Shown here piece by piece: positions 13,407 to 25,893 of a stretch of 64,000 bases of DNA. The notes below the pieces were generated by a model, which was not told the DNA's origin, ran no database searches, and worked only from the letters and a program-made list of their open reading frames with translations. How positions within the stretch are numbered: position 1 is the stretch's first letter; every line of letters starts with the position of its first letter. The translations under genes and the position numbers were made by a program. This DNA is from Vermamoeba vermiformis (taxonomy: Eukaryota; Tubulinea; Echinamoebida), in contig JBEWZL010000238.1 in the NCBI GenBank assembly GCA_045837725.1, positions 186,001 to 250,000 of the forward strand. Direction: 5' to 3'.

Positions 13407-13418
13407 TGACACGTGTCA
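13407..13418. repeat. TGACACGTGTCA palindrome in ABCC-2 last intron
   Basis: Exact copy in the intron 13391-13460, matching the copy at 11085-11096 in the paralogue, so the motif either predates the duplication or was copied by conversion. Confidence 0.8.
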
Positions 13419-14543
13419 TATTATTTCGTTCATGAAAAAAATTATTCAGGTTTGACTTACGTTGACTTTCCAGCACCAGTTCGACCAACAATACCGACTT
13501 TCTCTTCACCATTCACAGTCAAGTTGAGTTTCTTGAGCACAAGATCACCTTGTCTGTATCGCAACGAGGTGTCTTTGAACACGATTTCACCAGTTGCAGG
13601 CCAGTCTTTGGGAGGTCTGTTCTCAGGAATGATGGCTGGTGCTTCTTGTTCGAGTGTGTCATACTCTCTGATTCTTTCGACTGAGTTCAACTTGGCCTCT
13701 GATTCTGCGGCGTTGACGCTCAAGTTGCTCATTTTTGAACACTTCTTGCATTTTGTAAGCGCGAATAGTCGATGCACCACGAATAGTTTCACCGAGTTGT
13801 GAAAAGATAGGAGCACGTGACAGGGCTTCAAGACGTTGAATCTCGATGTAAGTCTTGCGATAGTACGTGTTGAAGAAGATGTAGCCAATGACGACTGCCA
13901 CGACAACAATGGCCATGTAGTACGAGCCAAGGATCAAACTGACAAATATTCCGAGCATGTTTGCAATGACGGAGAAGTAGCTGATCATTTGAATAGGCAA
14001 CACTTGATCGACAAAATCCAATTCTTTCGAGAATCGATTGACAACACTAAGAGAACAAAAGCGGTTAATTACCAAAAAAGGCAAGTTTTTGTTTTCAGTG
14101 AAAACTTACCGGCCAAGCGGAGTGACATCGTAAAATGCAGTAGGAGCGCGAATACATTTTCTCAACAGACCTCTGTGAAGTGAACGCGAGGCTTGGATGT
14201 TGTGTTCGACGTGAATGAAGTACGACAAAATGTTGAACAAGACTTCACCACCAACGAAAGCAGCATATGCACCAGCATCTAAAAAGACATTAGTACCAAG
14301 AATATATTCATATAGTATAGCTTACAAACTGCGGGAGTGAAAGAATAAGCGTTATTTGTCCATTGAGTCAACCACCAAGTGCCAACAACGCGAGAGAAAG
14401 TGGAAATCAACAAAAAGATGAAAAGCGTGATGAAAATGCCAGCTTTGCCCTTCTTGAAGTAGTACCAGTACACGTTCCAGCCAATGAGACCTTGTTGTTT
14501 TTCTTCGTCGTTGATCAACGTACCGCCTGAGAAAAAAAAAATT

Positions 14544-14557
14544 AGGGTTAGGGTTTG
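14544..14557. repeat. Short interstitial telomere-like repeat in an ABCC-2 intron
   Basis: The intron 14527-14587 contains about two tandem TTAGGG units on the plus strand (CCCTAA in the sense of the gene) next to a run of A. The matching intron of ABCC-1 (9650-9706) lacks it. It is too short to be a telomere. Confidence 0.6.
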
Positions 14558-17297
14558 GATCGAGATTTTTTGTCCCGTCAAACTTACTTTCTTCGGGACC
14601 AGCCTTAGCGTCAGTAGTTTTAACTTCTTTTTTCTCTTCTTTCTTTTCTTCGTGCTCTTCTTTCTTCTCACCACCGACTCCGTACTTTTCCATTTGGTCT
14701 TTGAATGCGGGAGATGAAGCGACGAGTTCAGCGAATGTACCATCACCAACAACTTCACCATTGCTCAAAAAGATCACTTTGTCTGCAAATGGCAAGTATT
14801 GAAGTTGATTTGTGGCAAGAATGATGATCTTGCCTGCCCAGTACTTTTTGATTGCTTGTTCGAACAAATGTTTGCCCACGTGTGCATCGACTGCGGACAA
14901 TGGATCGTCGAGCAAAATGATGTCTGCATCGCTGTACAATGCACGTGCAATCGAGATACGCTGATGAAGATTGTTAGTATGAATTCAAATAATAACTGAT
15001 CTTAGCGAGGGTTGTTGACTCACTTGTTTCTGACCACCTGACAAGTTGACACCTCGTTCACCGATCTCTGTGCGATCTCCTGCTGTGAACTGATGCAAGT
15101 CTGGCATCAATGCTGCTGCTTCGAGCACTGCACGGTACTTTTGCATGTCAAAAGGTTTGCCAAAGATGATGTTCTCGCGCACTGTGGTGTTCACAATGAA
15201 GGCTTCTTGTGCAACATAAGCAATTGATCCACCGACTTTGAGAGTTCCGTTGACTTTTGGAAGTTCACCGAGGAGTGCTTGAATGTACGATGACTTGCCA
15301 CTGCCGACTGGACCAACAACCATGATCAGATCTCCTTTCTTGGCCTGATTTGGTGCATTGTTATCAGTACTTGGCGATCACTATATTCGTTGCCTTATTG
15401 TTACTTACGTGTAAGTTGATGTCCTTAAGGAAGGGCTCGGTCGTTCCGGGCCATTGAAACGAAGCACTGTCGACGTCAATGCGCGCATCTTTGGCGATCA
15501 GTTGCTCGACTGGCGCAATGTCAGGGCTCGACAAAAAGATTTGAACTCTTCTGAACGAGCTAGCGTATTGTGGCACGAAAGAGATGGTAATAGGCAACAT
15601 GATGAATGCTTGACGGATGAGCGAAAAGATTGAAAGTAAAGTGAACGAGATCGACTGGTTCAATTGTCCGTAGAGCGAGTAGAGGATCTGAAACTACGTT
15701 AAAATCGTTGTAAATATTATTATATTAGTGTACTTACGACCGTCAAGCCTGAGGCGATGACGATAGCAGCTTGAACTACGTTGATCAAGACTGCTCGTAC
15801 GTTAGCCAATGAACGCAAGCCTTTCAGCTCGTCTTCGCGGAACTTATCAATATTGTTGAAGAAAGCTTCTTCCCAAGCGTAGTACTTGACAATACGAATG
15901 CCTAAAAATTTTTGTTAGCGATTCTGGATTCGGATGCGAAAATTGCATCTAGTTACCTGATAACAATTCGTTGATAACTTTGAGTCTCTTATCACCAAAC
16001 TTCTGCAAGCCAAATCTCTTAGCACCGATTTGTCCTCCAAGCTTTCCTGCAACAATCATGGCAATGATCATAATGCCGACCACAATGACAACGTAGAAAT
16101 TGACGTAGATCGCAAGCAAGATTATGCCAACTACAAACAATTTGTTAGTTTCGTTTATAGTAATTTGAATTTAAGACTTACTGATGATTTGGATCGGCAC
16201 GGAGACACCGTTGGTCACCAAGGAAATAGTGTCTGCAATAAACAGAGCGTCACTGCTAACCATGTTGACGATCTGACCCGAGTTCGAGTCTTTAGACGGC
16301 GCTAGGGTCAAACTCTTGCGATAGACAAGCTAGAAAAGATTAATTAAAAATAAAGTAAAATTTCCTTTTTTGGCTTTTCAAACCACTTACCAAAAGCATT
16401 GCCGTGCGCATCTATTAAGTTATTTTAGTACTTGACTCTGATAGTTTTAAGACTTTAGTACTTACGTTCATACCGGCAATGTTCGCTCGGAACTGGCCAT
16501 ATGAGAAATTAGCAAGCAGAATATTCAATTATAATTACTTACTTGGCCATAATAATAAAAAACCGAGCCTGCGATCTGTGCGAGGATGATGCAGAAAGTG
16601 TAAATAAATCCAGAATAGGCAGGCCACGTTTGATCATTGACGTATTGAATGAAGAATGGCAAGATGATTGGATTTACAAACGAAAGACCGCCTGGACGAA
16701 TGGTTAATACGCGATCCAATTCCAATCATTCTGAAACGACTTACCATAAAGAAACATCAATGTAGCGGCGCCAAGTAATTGATTTTTGAATGCGCGAACA
16801 ATAGCGCTTGTGAGACTCGGGCTAAGGGTAAAACGGGATCAGATCAACGGAACACAAAAATGAAATTCACAAAAAAGCTTCCGGAAGCCAGTATGAGGTT
16901 ATTATTTATATCCTCTTAATACTTACTTAGGCTTTTGCAGCTCTTTCTGCCATTCAGGAGCGAGTTTGTCCCAAATTCTAACTGAAGTATTCTCTTCGTC
17001 CAGCTGCCAGATCTGTTCATCTTGTAACGGAGCCTTGGAGCCCTGTTCGAGCAGCTCACCTGCGGGGGTGAAGAAGACGCGGTCTCCTGTAGACTCGCTG
17101 AGTATTGGGCCCTTAATGAACTCGTGTTGGGATTCGAGAGTCTAGTGAAAACAACATATTAGATTGGATCAACAATTGAATCATCTTTGGTCAAATATCG
17201 TTGCCAGTACTCGATTTACTTGTAGTTGAGACTACTATTAACGTACCTTATTCTTCTCTAATATGCCAGGATGATGCTCTTGCGCAATAACTGACAT

Positions 17298-18069
17298 TTT
17301 GTACGCGTGCCCTGGAATCTGCTTGCTTCTACTTTTTCAAGTCTTGTTCGTGTTAAATATTTGTATAGGGCACTGCTATTACAGCTTTTTCAATAAATAA
17401 AGAATAGTCATTTGTTGCTTTTTAATGTCTCCGTGGATCGTAAGCTCGGACGTAAGATTGATTTTACGGGCGTAAGGGTCCTTCCTAAAGTGACCTTCGA
17501 ACATCTTCTACGCATCAGGACGCGTGTGGTCACGTGATCGGCGATTATTTTATGCAACCCGGCTCCCGTATTACTTGTAACTGAACATCTTCTTACAAAT
17601 TAAGCGGTTGCATCTTGTGTCTACAATGAAGTATTAAAATCTGCCAGGTAAATAAATGATACACTTACTGGTAAGTTATGACTACTAACTGGAATGGCTT
17701 ATAGCAGCCATTATAACGTCACGACAAAAGCAAATCCAAAATTTTAATTTGCGTCTATTATAATTAATTCTGAATGTCTCGTAATAAAATAATATTTAAC
17801 TCGCAAGTTATGCTGCACGAATATTGAGAACATCAAATGGCGGAGGTTGATCTTCAATTTTTGTGACCAATCTTACGTTTAAGCTTACCTTGCTCTGCGT
17901 ATAACGGAAACAAGCACCGCATTAATTGAACGTACAAATATTGATTGTGTATCATTGCTCACACGAGATTTTGTTTGAAATTTTCCTGAGTTTCTACTTG
18001 CTTTTTTTCATCTGTTCAGCAACGAAGCACAAGGCCACCAGACCTCATATATTTAATCAAACGCTATTC
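17298..18069. other. Intergenic region between ABCC-2 and the PQ-loop gene
   Basis: About 770 bases between divergent genes. The part nearest ABCC-2 (17430-17560) is more GC-rich and holds several CGTAAG-like words and one TCACGTGA. Nothing coding could be supported. Confidence 0.5.
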
Positions 18070-19536
18070 ATGACGATATGTTACGAAGAGCCTACTACGG
18101 CTAATATTGTTGTAGCTTCGATTTTGATCGGAGGCATTGCTCTTTCTTACGTCCCTCAGGTAACCTAGAAAAATTATTTAGAATATTGCGCCTATTTAAA
18201 ACCACTATAATATTGATAATATGAGCGAAAATCGATAATTTTAAATTTGCTAAGTCCTTTTAAAAATCGATAGAAAATTCAGATCGCGCTAACTTTGATA
18301 TAATATGCAAAATATTATTATACTGCGTGAATATTGATCATAAATATTGTAGTATATTTCAATCGCACGAGCCAAATCCAGTGCCGGAATTTCTGCGCTG
18401 ACTGTTGCTTTATTGCTACTGGGAGGTCTGTTAACGCTGATTAATTCTGGAATATTAAAATGGGACAAAGTTATATGCTGCGGCACTATAGTAAGTATTT
18501 TTGTTCCTTTTAGACTTTGTGTCCCGATCTAGGACTGTTTAAAATTCCGGATCTTTTGGATCTCGCTTCAAATATCAATTTGCATTGTGCTAATATTCTA
18601 TTGTTATAGCACGTTGATCAATGCCTTGGAAACAACTTGCCCATCATTCAGCTATTTATTGGTCCTTTTTGTATTTTCTTGCTATTTATTTTTGTGCTGA
18701 TCTACTTCGACACCAAACCCACTTCAGACGACGAATTAAGAGAGGATAAAAAACGTGATTTATTCCGCGCTTGGGGATATTTCTTAGGCACCTTAACGGT
18801 AAGTTACAGGAAAAAACTTTTGCTACAAGTTCCGGATCACAAAAACTAATTTATTTTATTTTATTTTAGATCTCAATTATAGTTGCTGTTATTGGCAGTA
18901 TTATGTACTACGTAATTCACTTGTCGGGCGAAGTCTTGTTCACTTACGCTCGAGTTCTCGGTTACATTGCCTCAGCGCTTGTTTTGTTGCAATGGACGCC
19001 ACAAATCATCACTACTTTCCGCGCTAAGGTAATATTTGCAGTTAGTTATAATTATAACAATATTTGACGGCAATACATCAATATTTGATTTGTAGCCGAA
19101 AGTCACATGGCACGATCCGGATCTTGATAAATCTTATAGTTTGCTAATATTATTGATATTTGCAGTCTGGCGGTCAATTAAGTTTGGCCATGTTAGCGCT
19201 GCAAATGCCCGGAGCAGTCGTAGTGTCGTACTATCAAGGTGTATTGAACCACGCTGATTTTTCAACTTGGGCGCCTTATGTCTTGACAGCCATTCAACAA
19301 GTGATTTTGATCGTCATGTTGATTATATTCATGATTAGAGATAAGCGAAAGAGAAAGAGAGCCATGTCGTCAGGGTACGTAGAAATTTTTTAAGTTTTTT
19401 TTCAATAACAATTTTTTATTTTTTTCGATTTGGCTAATGTAGAATTGTCAACAATAGCATCTATGAGCGTGAAGTATTGAACGATATTATGGCTGACAAT
19501 GAAAAAACGAGATTGCTGGATCAACCTGACTCGTAA
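18070..19536 (+). CDS. PQ-loop repeat membrane transporter (lysosomal amino-acid type)
   Basis: Six exons (18070-18159, 18353-18490, 18610-18798, 18870-19028, 19166-19374, 19443-19536) give 292 residues. The two diagnostic PQ motifs are visible: YVPQ with P29-Q30 and WTPQ with P183-Q184, each followed by a basic, Ser-rich loop. About seven hydrophobic segments fit the 7-TM PQ-loop/MtN3 clan, which includes cystinosin and PQLC2. Family members export amino acids from lysosomes or vacuoles; the substrate here is not known. The second PQ loop continues into KSGGQLSLAMLALQMPG, a form typical of the PQLC side of the clan rather than SWEET sugar carriers. The C-terminus is short, basic then acidic. 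The start is the first in-frame ATG; a second ATG three codons later is possible. Confidence 0.8.
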
Positions 19537-19691
19537 AAAAATGCCCGCGGCGGGTCAAAAAAAACATCCCGAATATTATTCTTATTCTAACACCTGTGTA
19601 TATATCTGTTTACTTTATGTTAATAAAATGCAGTGAATCAATTTTGCTAAATGTCAATTTTTATTTTTTTTTTGCGGACTTTTTTTGACTA

Positions 19692-21489
19692 TTATTTTGT
19701 CGTTCTTGGCGCCTCCATGGCGGCACGTCTTCTCCTCGTAGTTTCATACAACATGTGTGCATAGGCATAACCACCCAACATGCCACCCAAGTGACCTGCG
19801 TGATCAAAGTTCAAGCCGAACAAACGAGTCCACAAGCCTGTCAGACCCAACTACAAAACAAGGCAAAAATTAGCTTTGTTGACAGTTACCTCGTGAAATT
19901 TCATGTTACAGTGACACGTGTCAAACTGAGTATCTTATGGAAGAACTGTAATTTTGGCTTTGATATTCCAGTCAAGAGTTTGACATTCAAGGTGACACGT
20001 GTCATGCAAATAGACCGTTACTTACGCCTTCAAAGCCCAATAAACCTTTGAACAACGCGCCCATTTTGACCGGCAACACGAACAACAACTGTGCTTTGGC
20101 GTCGGGGAAGAAATACGCGACAAATCCGAATAAGCCGTAAATAGCTCCTGATGCTCCCAAAGAGTACCTAACACATATAATAAGCACAATATCATACTAT
20201 AATATACTATTCGTTTTTTGCTTACGTGTTCATGCGCAACATGCCGTGGAACATGTGCGAAGCGAATGAGCCCAATAGACCTGTAGTCACGTACAAACCA
20301 ACGAATCTTTCTCGACCAACGACCTAATATATATTTACTATTAGTCTATATACAAGTTAATCGCTATATTGCTGTCATTTAAGCACTTACGTCATACACA
20401 GCGCGACCAAAACTCCACAACGCGAACATGTTAAACAACAAGTGCGTGCCTCCCATGTGACTCCAGTTACTAAAAATGGAAATAATTAGACTCATCTTCA
20501 TGAATTAGATAAATTTGCAAAAATGGACTTTAGCGATTAAAATAAGACTAATATAGATATGAAAAAATGATTGCGTACCTTGTGAGCAAAGTCAAATTTC
20601 GTCCCGAGAACGCGTTGTGCGTGAAATATTTGTACATAAATCCCTTCAGCGGGAACAAAAAGTTCCACACCATGAAAACTGCGCCGTTGAGGGCAATCAT
20701 TCCTCCGACGAATTTGTCCGAGTCTGGCACGTGTTGCCATCGAATTTTCATCGCGGTCCATGTATCCGCATTCATCTAATATGTTGATATTAATTTATGA
20801 ATATTCATAAATATACTTTATGTATGCTATGCAAATTAAAATTCACGCGTGTAATACTTACAGGAATAAAAGGTTGTTCACGGGATCTTCGTTTAACATT
20901 TCTGCCATAAGGACTACGTAAAAAAAATAGTGTTATGATATATATTATATTATTATAGTTTTTATGATAAGCCGCTTAGTGGTATTTTTTTTAGGCGGAT
21001 GTAGCCAGAAGAAACTTACTCTTTTTGTAAATTATATTCGCGCCATAGTTCAGTGCCATAAATAGTGCCAGCAATACCAGCAGCAGTAAATAAGAAGGGT
21101 CCGACAACGCGAAACTTTTGGAGTCGTGCTGCAAAAAGAAAGTCAGATTCAGTTAACCACAGACGTTTTGTTTAAAAATTTTAACACAGGCAATAATTTA
21201 AAATAATAAAATATGCAAATTAATTAATATTTGGTCGCGATTATGATTGCGTTGTGGTTATAATTCGCCTTGGACAAATTTGAAAAATGCAAAATAAATA
21301 AGGAAAATTCAGATACGTACTTAAATGATTTGTATATTCTCTAGTCTGTTGTTTGGGATTATTGAAAACTTTTTTGCCTAATTTTGAACCCTTGATCTGA
21401 TTGAAAAACGGATTTACTTTGGCATTGAATTTGTCCGTTATGTGCGCTCTCTGCCTCGCAATACTTTGTGCTATTCTGTTCATCCACAT
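19692..21489 (-). CDS. Rhomboid intramembrane serine protease, PARL-like
   Basis: Eight exons (21489-21321, 21128-21020, 20913-20862, 20775-20579, 20469-20391, 20323-20226, 20167-20026, 19850-19692) give 334 residues. Catalytic serine motif GASGAIYG with S241, catalytic histidine in DHAGHLGG at H302, and the HxGGxHLLxNM-like segment in exon 5 (HMGGTHLLFNM) are all present. The N-terminus is rich in Arg, Gln and Lys with few acidic residues, as expected for a mitochondrial targeting peptide. The extra N-terminal membrane segment (starting VVGPFLFTAA) gives the 1+6 layout of PARL. Mitochondrial rhomboids cut inner-membrane substrates such as PINK1 or OPA1-type dynamins. Intron 7 (19851-20025) is 175 bases, about three times the local norm, and holds two copies of a 12-base palindrome. 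Confidence 0.9.
19912..19923. repeat. TGACACGTGTCA palindrome, first copy in rhomboid intron 7
   Basis: One of two exact copies in a single 175-base intron, 81 bases apart. Confidence 0.8.
19993..20004. repeat. TGACACGTGTCA palindrome, second copy in rhomboid intron 7
   Basis: Second exact copy, about 20 bases from the 5' splice site of the same minus-strand intron. Confidence 0.8.
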
Positions 21490-21603
21490 CTTGGTATTAT
21501 ATATTTACAAAATACGAAGTGTGGTGCAACGAGTGAGTTTACAAATTTTTCGAATTTTTCGATTAGAAATTTAAATTTTGTTGACAACAATGGCTCGTGT
21601 ACC

Positions 21604-21694
21604 GGGAGGCGATAAGAAATTACACTGCTGAAACTTACGTGTAATTTATTTTCGTGCAGTGTAAAAATTACACGGACGTGTAACAGTGTAATTT
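21604..21694 (+). repeat. Left terminal inverted repeat
   Basis: Left end of the transposon, 91 bases identical to the reverse complement of 22603-22693. Contains alternating GTGTAA and TTACAC words. Confidence 0.85.
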
Positions 21695-22602
21695 TTACAC
21701 GGCACGGCCGTATAAATATGTGATAAAACAGCATCTAAAGAGTTTATTTACATTAAAGTAAGCTAAGGGCTTCGCAATACCACCGGATGCAACCCGATTC
21801 GTGAAAAATACCTGTTATTTTCTAAAGTAAGCTACACTGAGTGTTTATGCTTAAATTAGCCATTCATCCAGGTGTTTAATACGTTGGTATATGGTTGCTA
21901 GGTCTTGAAAAGTGAATCGCTGGTGCTGTGCTCTAAATCAGGAAATTATAGATCGAGATCCGGTTCGAGAAGTGCATCTCGTCACTTCTTACTATTATCC
22001 AAGGGTTGATTGGCATATCTTTGGTGACAGGAGATAATATTGAGTGATCTTGCGATGCGTGTCCAGCACTGATCTTGCAAAGTACAACTTAACGTCTCCA
22101 TAACAATCACTACATCGCAGATGGTATTTGCCGGCAAATATGCAACTAAAATCACAACTATAAAGCCAGATTTCAGCTTGAGACGCACTACTATTTCATC
22201 TATAATCAGCGCCAACAAATCTTGCGCGCTTTCGTTTTCATGGGCTTAGCTGGCGACACTATGTCAACTTGTGCCTGTTCTTGCTCTAAAATTAAATAAT
22301 AATTTTAAAAATACGTTAATAGCCGTTATAATAGGGTGGAGTTACCTGTTGTGCTGCAGGAGCAAACGGATGTTGGATTAGGTGTCAGATCGGCATCAAT
22401 TCTGTCCACAATTTGTTCAGCGATTTGTCTTGTGGTAATTATGTTATGAAAATTAAAGGTAAATTTTATGCCTAAGCTCGCTTTGGTCTTTTTTTGCTTG
22501 GGCTGACGCAGATGGAGCGTTCTTCTGTCATTATACGCCTATTCTATATAAAATATGGCCTATTTCTGATTACACGGTGGTTTTTTGCCGTGCACGTGTA
22601 AT

Positions 22603-22693
22603 AAATTACACTGTTACACGTCCGTGTAATTTTTACACTGCACGAAAATAAATTACACGTAAGTTTCAGCAGTGTAATTTCTTATCGCCTCCC
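22603..22693 (-). repeat. Right terminal inverted repeat
   Basis: Right end of the same element. It is followed at once by the second copy of the target duplication CGTGTACC. Confidence 0.85.
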
Positions 22694-23006
22694 CGTGTAC
22701 CCATTATAGAAATTGAAATAGGCATATCACATATCTTTTGCTGTTTTAAGGTTTAAACTATCAGTTTAACTAAGACAGAACAGATCTGTTAATTGATTTG
22801 TGTCCACAACCAAACGGGGTAAGTAAGGCGAATCTTCATTTTCGTGCCATGTTGCGCTAATTTTAGAGCGGGCCGCTTGCGTAAGAACGTAAGATCGATA
22901 CTCCGAGCTGACGATGCTGACATCACTCGTGTTCCGAAAATTGGTGAGACTCAGCGAATCGTGCACTGTGGTCTTTTTTATTCGACAGCAAGTTAAACAC
23001 AATAAA

Positions 23007-25383
23007 ATGGTGCTAATGGAAATAGCGCTTGGAATCGGCGCTATTATAGTGCTGTGGAACGTGTTGGCACCGTTCATCTGGAGCGTGGTACGTCACAACA
23101 AAGTCTTGGGCTGTTGAATTTAGAAATTTAATATGAACTAATATTTAGGTAATGCTTTTTGAACCCGAATGGAAGAAAAAAATGCCAGGTAATTTAAATT
23201 ATTTTTTTGGAGATAGTAAATTATTCGTGAATTTGTTTCAGCAACTCACCGCGTATTTTCTTAATTCATAATGAGTTTATTATAATATTATGTGCCCTAT
23301 AAATCGATTTTTATCAATCGATTTTCTACGAGCTCGTAAAAATACTTATTCCAGATCTGATCCGGTTTTTCTTTAGGTCCCAAACCTTCTAGTCTCATAT
23401 TAGGAGGCTTAGAATTTCTAAGAAATAATTACGAAGAACCTTATAAACCTCTTCCCGAGTTAGCCACGCAATACGGGCCTGTCTTTTTATTGCGCGCTGG
23501 TTTATTGGCGACAACTTCAGTGGTTGTAGTTGCTGAGCCAAAAGTACGTTATATTATATTCTATTAGTATTATCAAGGCTCATTCTTATGATTATTTTAG
23601 CATGCCGCTCCTGCGTTGCATTCTGACGTAAAAGGTGTTATGTACGATCCGCTTCGTATTAAAGGCGAACAAAACGTCTTTTTCACTGATGGTACGATAT
23701 TAATAGATACTATAGTCGGTTGCCTTATTAATGTTTAATTTTAGGACCTTACTGGCATTTTTCGGTATGTTTTTTTGAAGGATCTAGATCTCGTGTTGAC
23801 ACTCCACTTTAGCGCAAATTAATGAACCCTGCATTCTCTTCTCAAGCCATTAAAGGCATGTTTCCTATTATGGTCGACGAGGCAAAGATATTTGTGAACT
23901 ATTTGAACGGTTTGGTTGATAAGGATCCTTCGAGCCCTATTGACATTAACAACGTCTTGCAACAAGTCACTTTGGTACGTCACAAAAACAAAACTCAAAA
24001 TTGTTTCTTAGTATTAATATTATGATACTAGGACGTTATTATGAAGACCGCTTTTGGTTACAAAATTAGCGCTGTCGGAAACAACAGTTCGAAAGATTTG
24101 TACATTATTCAAGAAAGTTTTGAAGAGTCGAGCCGACGATCGAGATCACCTTTAAGAAGACTTTTTAATCCCTGGTCAAAGATCAACGATACTTTCTACA
24201 GGTACAGTATTCAATGTTATTAAAAAGTACGTCAAAAAAATTATTAATTTTATTTTTTTTCGTGCGCAGAAATTACATCAAGAAATTGGCAGCAAAATGC
24301 GTTGAAGCGCGAAAAAACAATCCTGAAGAGTTGAAGAACAGAAAAGATTTGTTGACGTTGTTAATTAATGCACAAGACGAAGAGACCGGTGAAAAATTGA
24401 AAGACGATCAGATTGTTCAAGAAGCTATTATTTTTATGTTAGCCGGTCACGAGACTACTGCTCACTGTAAGTACCGAGACTATTGCCTAATAAGGAAATC
24501 GGATCGAACACCGTGAAAAATTCGAGTCGATGACACTTTGACACTTTGACACTTCAGATCTAACGTCTGTTATTAAATAGCTATGACATGGTTCATGTAC
24601 CATTTGACGCAGTATCCTGAATGGCAAACTAGAGTGCAAGAAGAAATTGACCGATTGTTCGGTCAACGGCGATACCCCGAACACGAAGACATGGCCAATA
24701 TGAAAGTGTTGACTATGGTGCTTAATGAAAGCATGAGAATGACACCTGTTGCCCCTACTGCTGCTGGCACGTGATTTTTGGTGAAATTTTCGTTGTGGAT
24801 CCGTTACTTACGAGATCTATTTTTAGGTCGAGAGTTGAAAGAAGACGTTACTATTAACGGCCACTTCATTCCAAAAGGTACTAGTGTATGGGCACCTATC
24901 TATTTGTTCCATCACAACCCTAGTCTCTGGGATAAAGTACGTTGAACAGGGTCACTAACACGAAGCATTATTCTAATTAACCGTTACTTTAGCCCGAAGA
25001 ATTCAATCCCGATCGATTTGACAATCAAACGAATTATCCTAAATTTGCTCCGTTCACCACTGGTCCTCGAAGCTGTAAGCTAAAAACTGATCCGATCGGA
25101 TTCGATCCGATTCTCGCACAGCTTAACACGGTTCATTTTAATCAATATTGCTTGTTTAGGCATTGGTCAAGTGTTCGCTAAAGACGAAATGAAATCAATT
25201 CTCAGCAGCTTTGTGCGTAACTTCAGTTGGACGTTAGCTCCCGGAACAGTCGTCAAGCCGCATCTGGCTATCACTTTGAAGCCAAAGTACGTGTCGTATA
25301 TTTAATGAGTATAATAACGTGGACCGTATTCTAACGTTGAAATTCTTAGGGACGGTTTGCCTGTTGTTTTGAAAAAGCGCTAA
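23007..25383 (+). CDS. Cytochrome P450 monooxygenase
   Basis: Thirteen exons (23007-23087, 23149-23188, 23377-23543, 23601-23691, 23745-23764, 23813-23974, 24032-24201, 24270-24466, 24581-24766, 24827-24936, 24993-25074, 25160-25286, 25350-25383) give 488 residues, the normal size. It starts with an N-terminal membrane anchor. The I-helix oxygen-binding motif AGHETT is at 302-307, the K-helix ExxR is E359-R362, and the heme loop FTTGPRSC has the ligand Cys at 436, split by an intron. An ER-bound oxygenase is expected; the substrate is unknown. The exon 23745-23764 is only 20 bases. The intron 24767-24826 must use a GC donor (GCACGT) to give A-A-G-R-E-L-K in frame. The intron 24467-24580 is long and carries tandem TTTGACAC. 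Confidence 0.92.
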
Positions 25384-25893
25384 TAATTTATTTTGTGTTA
25401 AATATTCGACATAGTAAATACTAGACTAAATACTTAGTTCTATTGAAGTTCAATATGTGCACGAAGCAGTTTATTATTCGTCTTAATTGCATATTGTAGC
25501 TTTTTGTTAATGTTGTAAACAGATCAACTTGCCTCAGATCAAATTGCGTCCATTGAAGGAAAGCAAATAATTTGGAAAAATATAGAAAATAATGAAAGCC
25601 ATTAGGTAAGTTCGTGGGTAGCATATTTAGTCCTAACGGTCCCGTGCGCTAATTTTAATTTTTGAAATAGAGTCGAATCTGCTTACAGCTTATTGCTTCG
25701 CTCGAAACTGGTGCTGATTCCGGTCATATAAAAATCCCAAAATAGCAACCGTCGTTATTGATCATTTTGGCACCGTTTGGTGAAATAACGGGAAAGTCTA
25801 GATTATTCATGAACGAAAAATCTGATAATTAAAGGCACGTCAAACCAAAATTTTAGCATTATAGAGGCCCAATTCCTAACAATACAGCGCAAG
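25384..25893. other. Intergenic region after the P450 gene
   Basis: About 510 AT-rich bases holding the 3' end of the P450 and the promoter of the carrier gene. No gene, RNA or repeat was recognised. Confidence 0.5.

Larger units (their letters stand above)
21604..22693. mobile_element. TIR DNA transposon, 1090 bases, 8-base target duplication
   Basis: The two ends are inverted copies starting GGGAGGCGATAAG and are identical over 91 bases (21604-21694 against 22603-22693), with imperfect match for a further 15 or so. Both ends are directly flanked by CGTGTACC (21596-21603 and 22694-22701), an 8-base target site duplication. The TIRs are packed with TTACAC/GTGTAA words, likely transposase-binding subrepeats. 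An 8-base duplication is known for hAT, P and Merlin-type elements; the GGG terminus leans away from the usual hAT CAG start. The inside holds only short open stretches on the minus strand (about 22530-22200, with possible splicing) and no recognisable transposase, so it is probably non-autonomous. Identical TIRs suggest recent movement. Confidence 0.85.

Noticed and set aside
14544-14557. A telomere or chromosome end
   Set aside because: Only about two units, inside an intron with intact genes on both sides.
21982-22530. Coding gene inside the TIR element on the minus strand
   Set aside because: Short open stretches (for example around RQIAEQIVDRIDADL) and a possible intron exist, but frames end quickly and no transposase motif is visible.
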